A DNA stretch of 17,337 nt from DATLFA01 sp039934635 (GTDB taxonomy: Bacteria > Actinomycetota > Acidimicrobiia > Acidimicrobiales > WLNW01), in NCBI GenBank assembly GCA_039934635.1, contig JBDTLT010000106.1, positions 1-17,337 of the forward strand, given 5' to 3'. A program made the position numbers and the translations under genes. A model generated the notes under the pieces. That model worked only from the letters and a program-made list of their open reading frames with translations, did no database searches and was not told the origin of the DNA. This document shows, in pieces, positions 1-8,986 of the stretch; the stretch's first letter is position 1; each line of letters starts with the position of its first letter.

Positions 1-217
1 TCTGCGTTTGCGTCTCACGCGGACTCCTCGAACATTTCCCCGCTCTTATCGGCATCTTCCACGATGACTTGAGCACCACTCTGCGTGGTGACGGGCGATC
101 AAGTTGCGGAGACTTACCCATGAGTCGAACGCGGAGAGTAGTAACGGTGCACCGACACGCCTCGATTCGCCATGAGTCATCCGGACCGATGTCAGTGGTG
201 ATCCGTAGGGTTGGTGC
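1..217. other. Intergenic stretch at left edge
   Basis: No gene is recognised here upstream of dgt. The stretch holds a perfect 6-bp inverted repeat at 74-90 (CACCAC, 5-nt loop, GTGGTG) with no T-run. Near the edge, on the minus strand, GAGGAG lies 5 nt before a GTG at 18-16. This could be the start of a gene reading leftward out of the window and divergent from dgt, but only six codons are visible, so it is not called. The open frames through 1-217 on both strands show no recognisable protein family. Confidence 0.5.
206..211 (+). promoter_or_regulatory. Putative -10 box of dgt (leaderless type)
   Basis: TAGGGT ends 6 nt before the ATG at 218, the distance expected when transcription starts at or next to the start codon. 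No convincing -35 is seen 17 nt upstream. The same TANNNT arrangement precedes rplU, the radical SAM gene and ndk. The GGG within this hexamer could alternatively act as a weak ribosome binding site. Confidence 0.35.
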
Positions 218-1333
218 ATGGAGAGGCACCACACCCAACGGTGGGCGGCAACGATGCACGGGCAATCCGCCGGCGCCTTCCGGCTCGCGCACGGCGACAC
301 CATGGCGCGCCTGGCGGTCGGCCCACCGCAGTCGCGCGCCGACCGCGAGGCGCTCGAGCGGGCCACATTGGCCGACGGTGCCACGTTGTCGCAGGGCGCC
401 GGCGATCGTCGCCGCGACGAGGCCCCTGACCCGATGCGCACCTGCTTCGAGCGAGACCGCGATCGCATCGTGCATTCGAGCGCGTTTCGCCGCCTGGCGG
501 GCAAGACCCAGGTCTTCATCTTCCCGGCCGACCATCAACGCACACGGCTGACGCATGCACTCGAAGTCGCGCAGGTGGCGATGAGCATCGGTCGGGCGCT
601 ACGGCTCAACACCGCGCTCGTCGAGGCGATCGCCCTCGGCCACGACTGTGGCCACGGGCCGGGCGGACACGCCAGCGAAGACGCGTTCTCGCCCTACGTA
701 GCCGAGGGCTACGACCACGCCGTGTGGGGCGCCGATGTCGTCCTCGACGACCTCAACCTGTGTGCCGAGACGCTCGATGGCATCCGCAACCACAGTTGGT
801 CGAGGCCGGCGCCGCGCACGCCCGAGGGCGAGGTCGTGTCGTGGGCCGATCGCATCGCCTATGTGTGCCACGACTTCGAAGACGCGATCGAGGCGGGCAT
901 CGCCACGCTCGACATGTTGCCCGAGCCGGTACGAGCGGCCTGTGGCAGTTCCCGGCGCGAGCAGCTCGCCTCGTTCATCGGCGCGGTCGTCGAGACGGCG
1001 TCGAGCCACGGCGTGGTCGGTATGGCCAGCCCTCTCGCCGACGGGCTCGCCGGGTTCCGCGCGTTCAACTACGAGCACATCTATCTGCGTCCGGCGAGCC
1101 AACGCCAGGCGCAACTCGTGATCGACGTATTGCGGGCACTCGTCGAGTGCTACGCCGATCGGCCCAACTTGTTGCCGCACGGGCGCGGCGGCGGGTTGCC
1201 CGCAGGCTCAGACGTCGCGCTGCGCAGCGCGGTCGGTTACGTGGCCGGCATGACCGATCGGTTTGCCGTGCGTTGTGCCGTGAGTCAGCTCGGGTGGGAT
1301 GTCACCAAGCTGCAGGCGTTCAGTCCGGGATGA
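218..1333 (+). CDS. dgt: dGTP triphosphohydrolase-like HD-domain protein
   Basis: This is an HD-superfamily metal-dependent phosphohydrolase of the deoxyguanosinetriphosphate triphosphohydrolase-like family, expected to remove triphosphate from dNTPs in the cytoplasm. The metal ligands are visible: His113 in TRLTHALEV, His142-Asp143 in GHDCGHGPGGH, and Asp211 in WADRIAY. The family entry motif DRDRIVHSSAFRRLAGKTQVF (about residues 80-100) is intact. The encoded 371 aa fit the short actinobacterial form. The start is uncertain. ATG 218 is taken because TAGGGT lies just upstream, but ATG 302 (343 aa) leaves the conserved core intact and is a real alternative. It is the only plus-strand gene in the window, and its last 14 nt overlap the convergent rpmA. 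The family assignment is secure; the substrate is inferred, since many members prefer dNTPs other than dGTP. Confidence 0.93.
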   Translation: MERHHTQRWAATMHGQSAGAFRLAHGDTMARLAVGPPQSRADREALERATLADGATLSQGAGDRRRDEAPDPMRTCFERDRDRIVHSSAFRRLAGKTQVFIFPADHQRTRLTHALEVAQVAMSIGRALRLNTALVEAIALGHDCGHGPGGHASEDAFSPYVAEGYDHAVWGADVVLDDLNLCAETLDGIRNHSWSRPAPRTPEGEVVSWADRIAYVCHDFEDAIEAGIATLDMLPEPVRAACGSSRREQLASFIGAVVETASSHGVVGMASPLADGLAGFRAFNYEHIYLRPASQRQAQLVIDVLRALVECYADRPNLLPHGRGGGLPAGSDVALRSAVGYVAGMTDRFAVRCAVSQLGWDVTKLQAFSPG

Positions 1334-1571
1334 CGTCGATCAGCTTGCGGCCGCGGCGCTCGATGAATCGCACGGTGCCTTCGGCGGTGGCGAACAACGT
1401 GTCGTCGTTGCCGATGTTGACGTTGTCGCCGGGATGAAACTTGGTGCCGCGCTGGCGCACGAGAATGGCGCCCGAGTGCACGCGGGTGCCCGCGAATACC
1501 TTGACACCCAGCCGTTGGGACTGTGAGTCGCGGCCGTTGCGAGTCGAGCCCGCACCTTTGGTCTTCGACAT
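1320..1571 (-). CDS. rpmA: 50S ribosomal protein L27
   Basis: This is large-subunit protein L27, whose N-terminal tail reaches the peptidyl-transferase centre. It has 83 aa, normal for the family, with the diagnostic KGAGSTRNGRDSQSQRLGVK segment (residues 5-24) followed by the compact beta domain (RGTKFHPGDNV, about 41-51). The N-terminus is the short form without the cleavable extension found in Firmicutes, and no Prp-type cysteine protease gene lies between rplU and rpmA. The ATG follows the rplU stop by 3 nt, and an AAAGG Shine-Dalgarno lies within the end of rplU, so the two are co-transcribed and probably translationally coupled. Its 3' end overlaps dgt by 14 nt. The usual downstream neighbour obg is absent here. 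Confidence 0.98.
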   Translation of the reverse strand: MSKTKGAGSTRNGRDSQSQRLGVKVFAGTRVHSGAILVRQRGTKFHPGDNVNIGNDDTLFATAEGTVRFIERRGRKLIDVIPD

Positions 1572-1574
1572 CGA

Positions 1575-1883
1575 TCAGGCCTTTCGGATGGAAGAGATCT
1601 CGAGGGTGCTGTACTTCTGACGGTGGCCGAAGCGACGCCGTTGGTTGGTCTTGTTCTTGTAGGTGAAGCCCACGACCTTGGGGCCCTTTGCCTCACCGAC
1701 GACCTTGGCCCGCACCACGGAGCCCTGCAGCTGGTCAGGAGTCGCCAGCACGGTGTCGCCGTCGACGACCATCACCACCGGCAGGTCGATCTCTGAGCCC
1801 ACCTCACCGGTGAGTTCGACGTCGAGGACCTGTCCTTCGGTGACCCGATACTGCTTGCCACCAGTGGCGACGACTGCGTACAT
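1575..1883 (-). CDS. rplU: 50S ribosomal protein L21
   Basis: This is large-subunit protein L21, which binds 23S rRNA. The 102 aa match the family length. The start MYAVVATGGKQYRV and the C-terminal YKNKTNQRRRFGHRQKYS block are textbook L21 features. It is the first gene of an rplU-rpmA pair. No Shine-Dalgarno is present in the 9 nt before the ATG; instead a TAGACT hexamer lies there, which suggests a very short or absent leader. The pilin-like gene ends 94 nt upstream, so the ribosomal pair probably has its own promoter rather than relying on read-through from rne. Confidence 0.98.
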   Translation of the reverse strand: MYAVVATGGKQYRVTEGQVLDVELTGEVGSEIDLPVVMVVDGDTVLATPDQLQGSVVRAKVVGEAKGPKVVGFTYKNKTNQRRRFGHRQKYSTLEISSIRKA

Positions 1884-1892
1884 AGGGACGAG

Positions 1893-1921
1893 AGTCTACC
1901 CAGGTCGCTCGCCCGATCGAA
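1893..1921 (-). promoter_or_regulatory. Putative promoter of rplU-rpmA
   Basis: On the minus strand TTCGAT (1921-1916) and TAGACT (1898-1893) are separated by exactly 17 nt, and TAGACT ends 9 nt before the rplU ATG. The -10 fits TANNNT and the -35 is a partial match. A transcript from here would have a leader of only a few nucleotides or none, in keeping with the lack of a Shine-Dalgarno. Confidence 0.5.
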
Positions 1922-1956
1922 ACCGGCCCCGAAGGAAGCGACCACTGCGGGCCCGA

Positions 1957-1979
1957 GCGGGCAGCTGGGGCGGGCAGCT
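1957..1979. repeat. Short direct repeat after the pilin-like gene
   Basis: The 10-mer GCGGGCAGCT occurs at 1957-1966 and again at 1970-1979 (period 13), the second copy covering part of the stop codon of the pilin-like gene. Its origin is unclear. It may be a slippage product of the neighbouring low-complexity DNA. Confidence 0.5.
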
Positions 1980-3027
1980 ACGACTGGAAGGTCGTGGTGG
2001 TGGGCCGGGTGGTCGTTGTCGGCCGGGTGGTCGTCGTCGTGGTCGTGGTCGCCCGGGTGGTCGAGGTCGAGGTGGTCGCCCGCGTCGTCGTGGTGGTGCC
2101 CCGCGTCGTGGTCGTCGTGGTCGTGGCCCGGGTCGTAGTCGTCGTGATCAACGGCGCCGCGCTGCGGTTGAGGATCACGGTCGCCTGCGTGCCATTCCAG
2201 TTGCCGAAGCACGGCGTCGATGCATTCGCCGCCACATTCGTGACGGTCGCCCGGATCGTGCTGATCGCCGTCGACTGATACGAGCTGTTGGCCGTGCAAC
2301 TCGAACTACTGGTCGAGGTCGCGCACGTCTTGTTCTCGCTCGTACCGTTACTGAAATCGAATCTGACTGTAATCGTCAGGGGCACCCGCACGTTGCCGAA
2401 GGCATTGGTGACGTTGACGGTCGCCCGCAGTCGCCACATCGCGTTGGTGGCGTCTTGATAGTTCGCGGTGGCGGTCACGGTGGCGGCCACGGTGCCGGTC
2501 TTGACACAGACGTCACAACAGTCCGAGCCGGAGGCGCCCAGGCTGTCGACGGCGGTGAAACAAATCGTCTTGTAACCCGACGACGTCCACTTCAAGACGG
2601 CGTTGTCGGTGCCCTGATCGCGGGCCTGGTTCTCCCATGTCGCGCCGTTGACCGACGACCACGACTTCGACGTGATGGGGTCGCCATCAGGGTCCATCAA
2701 CACGTCGGGACTGAACGAACGAAAGGTGTTGGGCTCGACGACGATGCCGTCGGGCAGGTGGACGACTGGCGGATTGTTGGGCCGCAACGTCGTCGTGGTG
2801 GTGGTCGTGGTGGTCGTCGTGCTGCGCAACGTCGGTGCGACGTCGGTCGGCACCGGCGAACCGCCGATCTTCGCGCTCGTCGAGCGCAGTGCGGTCTTCT
2901 CGTCGTTCTTGAGGTTCGAGATCGCGGGTATGGCAGCCATAGTGAACAGGCTCAACAGCAACACGTATTCGACCAGCGCCGCGCCCCTCGGTCGTGTCCG
3001 ACTCTCGCTTCGACGTAACTTCCGCAC
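1978..3027 (-). CDS. Type IVb pilin-like exported protein, Thr-rich
   Basis: This 349-aa protein starts with a basic leader and then RGAALVEYVLLLSLF. Gly15 followed by a hydrophobic helix (16-38) with Glu20 at mature position +5 is the prepilin peptidase signature of Flp/TadE-like type IVb pilins. After it come a polythreonine tract (70-80), a region starting PPVV and containing DPDGDP (112-117) that resembles PKD/Ig-like domains, a second beta-rich region, and a long Thr tail with Arg/Pro breaks (295-346). Seven cysteines (156, 170, 171, 174, 235, 244, 273) suggest disulphides outside the cell. Flp pilins are usually far shorter, so this is more likely a minor pilin or pseudopilin-anchored surface protein. 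GTG start with GGAGG 6 nt upstream. No tad/pil genes are nearby. The pilin-type N-terminus is clear; the function is unknown. Confidence 0.8.
   Translation of the reverse strand: MRKLRRSESRTRPRGAALVEYVLLLSLFTMAAIPAISNLKNDEKTALRSTSAKIGGSPVPTDVAPTLRSTTTTTTTTTTTLRPNNPPVVHLPDGIVVEPNTFRSFSPDVLMDPDGDPITSKSWSSVNGATWENQARDQGTDNAVLKWTSSGYKTICFTAVDSLGASGSDCCDVCVKTGTVAATVTATANYQDATNAMWRLRATVNVTNAFGNVRVPLTITVRFDFSNGTSENKTCATSTSSSSCTANSSYQSTAISTIRATVTNVAANASTPCFGNWNGTQATVILNRSAAPLITTTTTRATTTTTTTRGTTTTTRATTSTSTTRATTTTTTTTRPTTTTRPTTTTFQS
1990..2145 (-). repeat. Polythreonine-coding low-complexity tract (C-terminal)
   Basis: Runs of ACN codons interrupted by Arg-Ala, Arg-Gly and Arg-Pro pairs encode residues 295-346 of the pilin-like protein. 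The plus strand reads as GTGGTCGTCGTGG-type trinucleotide DNA. Slippage in units of three would change tail length without breaking the frame. A stalk-like, possibly O-glycosylated linker is the likely role (inference). Confidence 0.85.
2788..2820 (-). repeat. Polythreonine-coding tract (linker)
   Basis: Eleven consecutive Thr codons (residues 70-80 of the pilin-like protein) separate the membrane-anchoring pilin helix region from the Ig/PKD-like part. They use mixed ACC and ACG codons, so the tract is imperfect at the DNA level. Confidence 0.85.
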
Positions 3028-3033
3028 GGGAGT

Positions 3034-3038
3034 CCTCC
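3034..3038 (-). promoter_or_regulatory. Ribosome binding site of pilin-like gene
   Basis: GGAGG lies 6 nt before the GTG at 3027. It fixes this GTG as the start, which also leaves a normal short basic prepilin leader of 15 residues. Confidence 0.8.
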
Positions 3039-3053
3039 GCGTCCATGTAATTG

Positions 3054-3071
3054 CTCACCACTATCGGTGAG
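3054..3071. promoter_or_regulatory. Inverted repeat, possible operator
   Basis: CTCACC and GGTGAG form a perfect 6-bp palindrome around a 6-nt centre that reads GATAGT on the minus strand. GATAGT resembles a -10 box and has TTAAGT (3088-3083) exactly 17 nt upstream. A repressor bound to the palindrome would cover the promoter of the pilin-like gene. In RNA the same sequence could form a small hairpin in the 5' leader. Both elements are weak individually. Confidence 0.4.
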
Positions 3072-3157
3072 AATCATGGGCAACTTAACACGGAGAGTGG
3101 TTTTTCTTCCGTAGGCCGTTCGATTCAAAACCTCTCGGTGCGGCCGGGACCGGCGTA

Positions 3158-4912
<1,755 letters not shown>

Positions 4913-5791
4913 CGAAGAATTCCTCTCTCACGGCAGACACGAGTGCGGTGGTGCCAGCGTGGTGATCGGGCGAGATACGCCCCATCACTGCGCCCGCCGC
5001 AGCAACTGTGCCCGCGGAGCTCGTGGCCTCAGGACCGGCCACGCCGCCGTATTGATCGGCGCGGAGCGGTTCGGATCTGAGGCCTTCGAGCTCGATCCAT
5101 TGGTGGGTTCGGCGCACGCGCGCCACCGCATCGACTGCGATGGCGGCAAGAAGCTCGGACGGGCGGACGGCTTTGGGTTGGGCGGCGAGCTCGGCCCGCA
5201 ATCGCACCATGCCCTGCCCCCCGCGCAAAAGGCCGCTCGGGCCTTCGTGTTCCGTCGGGCCCTGATATTCGAGCGCCAATATTGCGGGGCGGATGTCGTC
5301 GGTGCCGACCACCCCTTTACGTTCGCGACTCACGATCACCGAATCGGCCGCGTTGACCCGGGCTACCGCAAGGGCAACCTGCTCGTCGAGTGCCGCCAGG
5401 GTCATCGGCGCGACGAACTCATCGATCGCGAGATCGATGAGATATTCACAACTGGTCACGATCTGCTGCAGCGACGCGGCCCCGGCGGGCAACTCGGCGA
5501 TGGCGGTCGCTTCCATGCCGTCGGGCAGGAGCGCCGACAGCGTGGGCGGCAGTGCCGCGATGTCGACCTGATCGGCCCGGGCCGCATCGAGCTCGATGTC
5601 GAGGTATTCGGCGTCGGACTCGAACCCGGTCGACAGAGCGAGACCGAACGACAACTTGGCGTGCGGCGAGAAGCCCTGGCTGTACGCGATGGGCAGCTGC
5701 GCCCGGCGCACGGTGCGCTCCCACACGCGTGCCGTGTCTCGGTGGCTGGTGAAGCGGATCTTGCCTCGTTTGGTGAATCGAAGGCGCAACC

Positions 5792-7741
5792 TCACGAGGG
5801 GGCTCCGACCGGTCGCCGAGCCAGTAAGCGCACCGGAACGTCGCCCCCGGTCGAGAGATCTTGACCGGTGCCCTGGCTCCCACCGGCAGGAGGGGTCGCC
5901 GACGCGACGATGTGCTCGAGCCCATAGCCGGTGCACGCGCCACAGTCGTAGCACGGGGTCCAGCGGCAGTCTTCGAGACCCCGTTCGTTGAGCGCGTCGC
6001 GCCAGTCTTGCCAGAGGAAGTCTTTGTGCAGTCCGGCCGAGATGTGGTCCCACGGGAGCACTTCTTCGAACATGCGGTGGCGGTGCACATACCAGTCGAT
6101 CGACACGCCACACGCCTCGGCCGCCCGCAACCACAGGTCATAATCGAAGTGCTCGTTCCATTCTTGGAACACACCGCCGTTGCGCCAGACATATTCGATG
6201 ACCGGGCCGACGCGACGATCGCCCCGCGACATGAGGCCTTCGATGATCGACGCCTTTGCATCGTGCCATTTGAACTGCACGCCCTTGGATTTGCGCGCAT
6301 CGTCGCGCAGCAGGCTGATCTTGCGCTGCAACTCGGCCAGCGTGTTCTGGCCGAACCACTGGAACGGCGTGAATGGCTTGGGCACGAAACCACCCGCCGA
6401 GACCGTGACCGAGGCGCCGCGCGTGTGGGCGACGCCGACCGCCGCGCAGTTGCGGGCCATCTCGGTGATGCCCAAAGTGTCGACGTCGGTCTCGGTCGGC
6501 AATCCGGTGAGGAAATACAACTTGATGCGGCGCCAGCCCTGCGAGAAGGCCGACTCGGCGGCGCCGAAGAGATCTTCTTCACGGATGAGCTTGTTGATCA
6601 CTTGGCGCAGCCGCCACGACCCGGCTTCGGGCGCGAAGGTGAGACCGGTGCGGCGGGCCTTTTGGATCTGGGCCGCGAGGCCGACGGTGAATGCATCGAC
6701 GCGCAAGCTGGGCAGCGAGACCGACAGGTTGCCGCATCCCTCGCCGCTGTCGATCGTGCCTTGCACCACGCTTTCGATGCCGCTGAAGTCGGCCGTCGAC
6801 AGCGAGGTCAGCGCGATCTCGTCATAGCCGGTGCGCCGAACGCCGGCATCGATCATCGAACGCACCTGTTCGGCCGGACGCTCGCGGACGGGTCGGGTGA
6901 TCATGCCCGCCTGGCAAAAGCGGCAGCCGCGGGTGCAGCCCCGGAACACCTCGACGTTGAGCCGGTCGTGCACGACCTCGGTGAGCGGCACGAGCTGGTT
7001 CTTGGGATACGGCCACTCGGCCAGATCGGCGATGGTGCGCTTTTGCACGAGCCTCGGCACGTCGGCGAAACGGGGCTCGACACTGACCAGAGTGTCACCG
7101 TCGTAGGTCACGTCGTAAAGCGACGGCACGTAGACGCCGGTGACATGAGACAGCGAACGCAGCACCTCGTCGCGCGAACGCTTGCCGTCTCGTTTCCACG
7201 CGCCGACGACTTCGGCGATCTCGGACACGACCTCTTCGCCGTCACCGATTACGAAGACATCGATGAAGTCGGCCAGCGGCTCGGGGTTGTACGTGCAATG
7301 CCCGCCGGCCATGACGATGGGGTCGGTCGCGGCGCGTTCGGCCGAGCGAACGGGGATCCCGGCGAGGTCGATGCAGTTGAGGACGTTGGTGTAGACCAGC
7401 TCGGCCGACAGGTTGAAGGCCAGCACGTCGAAGTCGGCGGCCCGACGATGGGTGTCGACCGAGAACAGGGGCAGCCCGCGCTCGCGCAGGATGGCCTCGA
7501 GGTCACCCCACGGCGCGTAGGCCCGCTCGGCCACGGCGTCATCGCGCTCGTTCAAGATCTCGTAGAGGATCTGCAGGCCCTGGTTGGGCAGCCCGATCTC
7601 GTAGGTGTCGGGGTAGGTGAGCAGCCATGCCACCTTGTCGGGCGTGTGGGCCGGCGTCTGCGCGCCACCTTCGCAGCCGATGTACCGGGCCGGACGTTCG
7701 ACCCGATCGAGCAGCGGTTCGAGCAGGGGCCACAGCGACAT
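5792..7741 (-). CDS. TIGR03960-type B12-binding radical SAM protein
   Basis: This is a radical SAM enzyme of the uncharacterised TIGR03960 family with an N-terminal B12-binding-like domain (about 35-200; FDVLAFNL and IGDGEE are visible). The 4Fe-4S site is C269-x3-C273-x2-C276 in FRGCTRGCRFCQAG. A second cluster-like motif, C597-x2-C600-x2-C603 (CYDCGAC), near the C-terminus may bind another iron-sulphur cluster or zinc. The 649 aa match the family. It is coupled to the DUF2344 gene by a 4-nt overlap. The nearest Shine-Dalgarno-like GAGG is only 2 nt from the ATG, too close to work well, while TAGGCT lies 9 nt before the ATG. The conserved setting beside rne, rplU and rpmA suggests modification of an RNA or ribosomal component. 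That is inference; no substrate is known to me. Confidence 0.92.
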   Translation of the reverse strand: MSLWPLLEPLLDRVERPARYIGCEGGAQTPAHTPDKVAWLLTYPDTYEIGLPNQGLQILYEILNERDDAVAERAYAPWGDLEAILRERGLPLFSVDTHRRAADFDVLAFNLSAELVYTNVLNCIDLAGIPVRSAERAATDPIVMAGGHCTYNPEPLADFIDVFVIGDGEEVVSEIAEVVGAWKRDGKRSRDEVLRSLSHVTGVYVPSLYDVTYDGDTLVSVEPRFADVPRLVQKRTIADLAEWPYPKNQLVPLTEVVHDRLNVEVFRGCTRGCRFCQAGMITRPVRERPAEQVRSMIDAGVRRTGYDEIALTSLSTADFSGIESVVQGTIDSGEGCGNLSVSLPSLRVDAFTVGLAAQIQKARRTGLTFAPEAGSWRLRQVINKLIREEDLFGAAESAFSQGWRRIKLYFLTGLPTETDVDTLGITEMARNCAAVGVAHTRGASVTVSAGGFVPKPFTPFQWFGQNTLAELQRKISLLRDDARKSKGVQFKWHDAKASIIEGLMSRGDRRVGPVIEYVWRNGGVFQEWNEHFDYDLWLRAAEACGVSIDWYVHRHRMFEEVLPWDHISAGLHKDFLWQDWRDALNERGLEDCRWTPCYDCGACTGYGLEHIVASATPPAGGSQGTGQDLSTGGDVPVRLLARRPVGAPS

Positions 7742-7750
7742 AACCTCGTC

Positions 7751-7756
7751 AGCCTA
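7751..7756 (-). promoter_or_regulatory. Putative -10 box of radical SAM gene
   Basis: TAGGCT lies 9 nt before the ATG at 7741, the same arrangement as for rplU. No clear -35 is present. It would allow the radical SAM-DUF2344-rne unit to be transcribed independently of rodA. Confidence 0.35.
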
Positions 7757-7794
7757 CCGGTCGCGACCCCGTGCCCTGGATACCCGCTCTATTG

Positions 7795-7811
7795 AGGGCC
7801 GCTCGGGCCCT
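7795..7811 (-). terminator. Possible hairpin after rodA
   Basis: AGGGCC and GGCCCT can pair around a 5-nt loop 30 nt downstream of the rodA stop. There is no U-tract after it on the minus strand, so it is a weak terminator candidate. It may instead be an RNA-stabilising stem or chance. Confidence 0.3.
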
Positions 7812-7840
7812 GGCTTTCCGCCGGTCGAGCGAGATCCCGA

Positions 7841-8986
7841 TCAGCTGAAACGGCGCATATGGACGCTGAGCACCAACCCGATGCTGGCGTAAGTCGTGAT
7901 GATCGACGATCCGCCGTAGGACACGAACGGCAAAGGAATGCCGGTGATCGGCATGATCCCCATCGTCATCCCGATCGATTGGAACACCTGGAACACCAGC
8001 ATCGCCAGCACCCCGACCACGATCTGCGCGCCGAAGGGATCGCGCGCGACTGCCGCGATACGCCACATACGCAGGAAGAGCAGGCAGAACAAACCGATCA
8101 GCAGCGCCCCACCGACAAAGCCCAACTCTTCACCGACAACGCTGAAGATGAAGTCGGTCTGTTGCTCGGGGACGAACCGACCGCGGGTCTGGGACCCCCG
8201 GAAGAGGCCTTGGCCGGCGATGCCGCCGTTGCTGATGGCCACCTGCGCCTGCTCGAGGTTGTAGGAAACCCGTTCGCTCGCCTTGTCGGGGTTGATGAAA
8301 ACTGTCAGACGGTCTTTTTGGTATGCATCGAGCGTGTTGGAGGTGAGGACCGCCGTCGTGGCGAACGTGAGCATGAGCGCCAACGCCAGCAGGTGCCGCG
8401 GGCGAGCGCCCGCCATGATGACGACGGCGGTGGAGATCACACCGAACACGAGCGCGGTGCCGAGATCGGGTTGGCGCATGATCAGACCGACCGGCAACCC
8501 GACGAGCAGTAGCGCCACCAGCAGCCGGCGCACGGTGGGCGGATGGCCCTCGGTGGCCCGGTCCCCGGTGAAGAAGGCCGCCAGCACGACGATCATGATC
8601 GGCTTCGCCAGCTCGGCCGGCTGCAGCTGGATCGAGCCGAACTGGAACCAGGCGCGCGCGTCGTTGACCTTCTGGCCGAAGACGAGCACGCCGGCGAGCA
8701 GCCCGAGCAACCCGAAGTACGCCAACGGCACGAGTTCGCGCAGCTTGCGATAATCGAACGCGGCGACGACGCCCATCACCACGATGCCGATGGCGATCGC
8801 CGCGCCCTGCCGTTCGACGAAGTAGGTCGGTGACAGGACGGGGCTGTTGCGGGTCGCGCTGAAGATCATCAGCGTGCCGAGCGCGGTGATGGCGCCGCTG
8901 GCGATGATCAACGACGGATCGATGTAGCGCCACAGGCCGTCTTGGCCGCGCAGGCGCGGTACGCGAGAGAGCACGGACGCGGTCAT
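7841..8986 (-). CDS. rodA: RodA peptidoglycan glycosyltransferase (SEDS)
   Basis: This SEDS-family membrane enzyme polymerises lipid II into glycan strands for lateral wall growth, paired with PBP2. The 381 aa contain about ten hydrophobic helices. Visible family motifs are Trp113 in ARAWFQFG, LQPAELAK (121-128), RQPDLGTA (171-178), the catalytic-site Asp278 in QTDFIFSVVGEELG, and FVSYGGSS near the C-terminus. The ATG at 8986 is chosen because ATGA overlaps the mrdA stop (TGA 8985-8983). An ATG four codons upstream is possible, and the open frame further upstream is antisense-like composition with no homology. No Shine-Dalgarno is apparent, so translation is probably coupled to mrdA. Confidence 0.97.
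   Translation of the reverse strand: MTASVLSRVPRLRGQDGLWRYIDPSLIIASGAITALGTLMIFSATRNSPVLSPTYFVERQGAAIAIGIVVMGVVAAFDYRKLRELVPLAYFGLLGLLAGVLVFGQKVNDARAWFQFGSIQLQPAELAKPIMIVVLAAFFTGDRATEGHPPTVRRLLVALLLVGLPVGLIMRQPDLGTALVFGVISTAVVIMAGARPRHLLALALMLTFATTAVLTSNTLDAYQKDRLTVFINPDKASERVSYNLEQAQVAISNGGIAGQGLFRGSQTRGRFVPEQQTDFIFSVVGEELGFVGGALLIGLFCLLFLRMWRIAAVARDPFGAQIVVGVLAMLVFQVFQSIGMTMGIMPITGIPLPFVSYGGSSIITTYASIGLVLSVHMRRFS

Noticed and set aside
100..140. GTTCGACTC on the minus strand, resembling a tRNA T-loop
   Set aside because: The flanking bases do not pair as a T-stem, and no acceptor, D-arm or anticodon arm can be drawn.
46..551. Long open frames on both strands across the start of dgt (157 and 160 codons)
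   Set aside because: They are Arg/Ser/Pro-rich, as expected for out-of-frame reading of GC-rich DNA, overlap the well-supported dgt frame and show no family motif.
1990..2145. Repetitive DNA considered as a CRISPR or minisatellite
   Set aside because: There are no regular spacers. The repetition follows Thr codons in an intact frame and is explained by the protein sequence.
1663..3018. 451-codon plus-strand frame opposite the pilin-like gene
   Set aside because: It is Arg/Gly-rich antisense of Thr codons and overlaps rplU; no homology is recognisable.
3090..3157. Possible terminator after rne (GCCGG/CCGGC and CGGA/TCCG stems)
   Set aside because: The stems are only about 4 bp or have a 2-nt loop, and no U-tract follows on the minus strand.
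5796..6134. Upstream extension of the DUF2344 frame
   Set aside because: It lies over the radical SAM C-terminus with shadow composition. The GTG in the GTGA overlap fits the family start.
5861..7795. 644-codon plus-strand frame opposite the radical SAM gene
   Set aside because: It is a long antisense frame caused by high GC. The minus-strand frame has clear cysteine motifs and family similarity.
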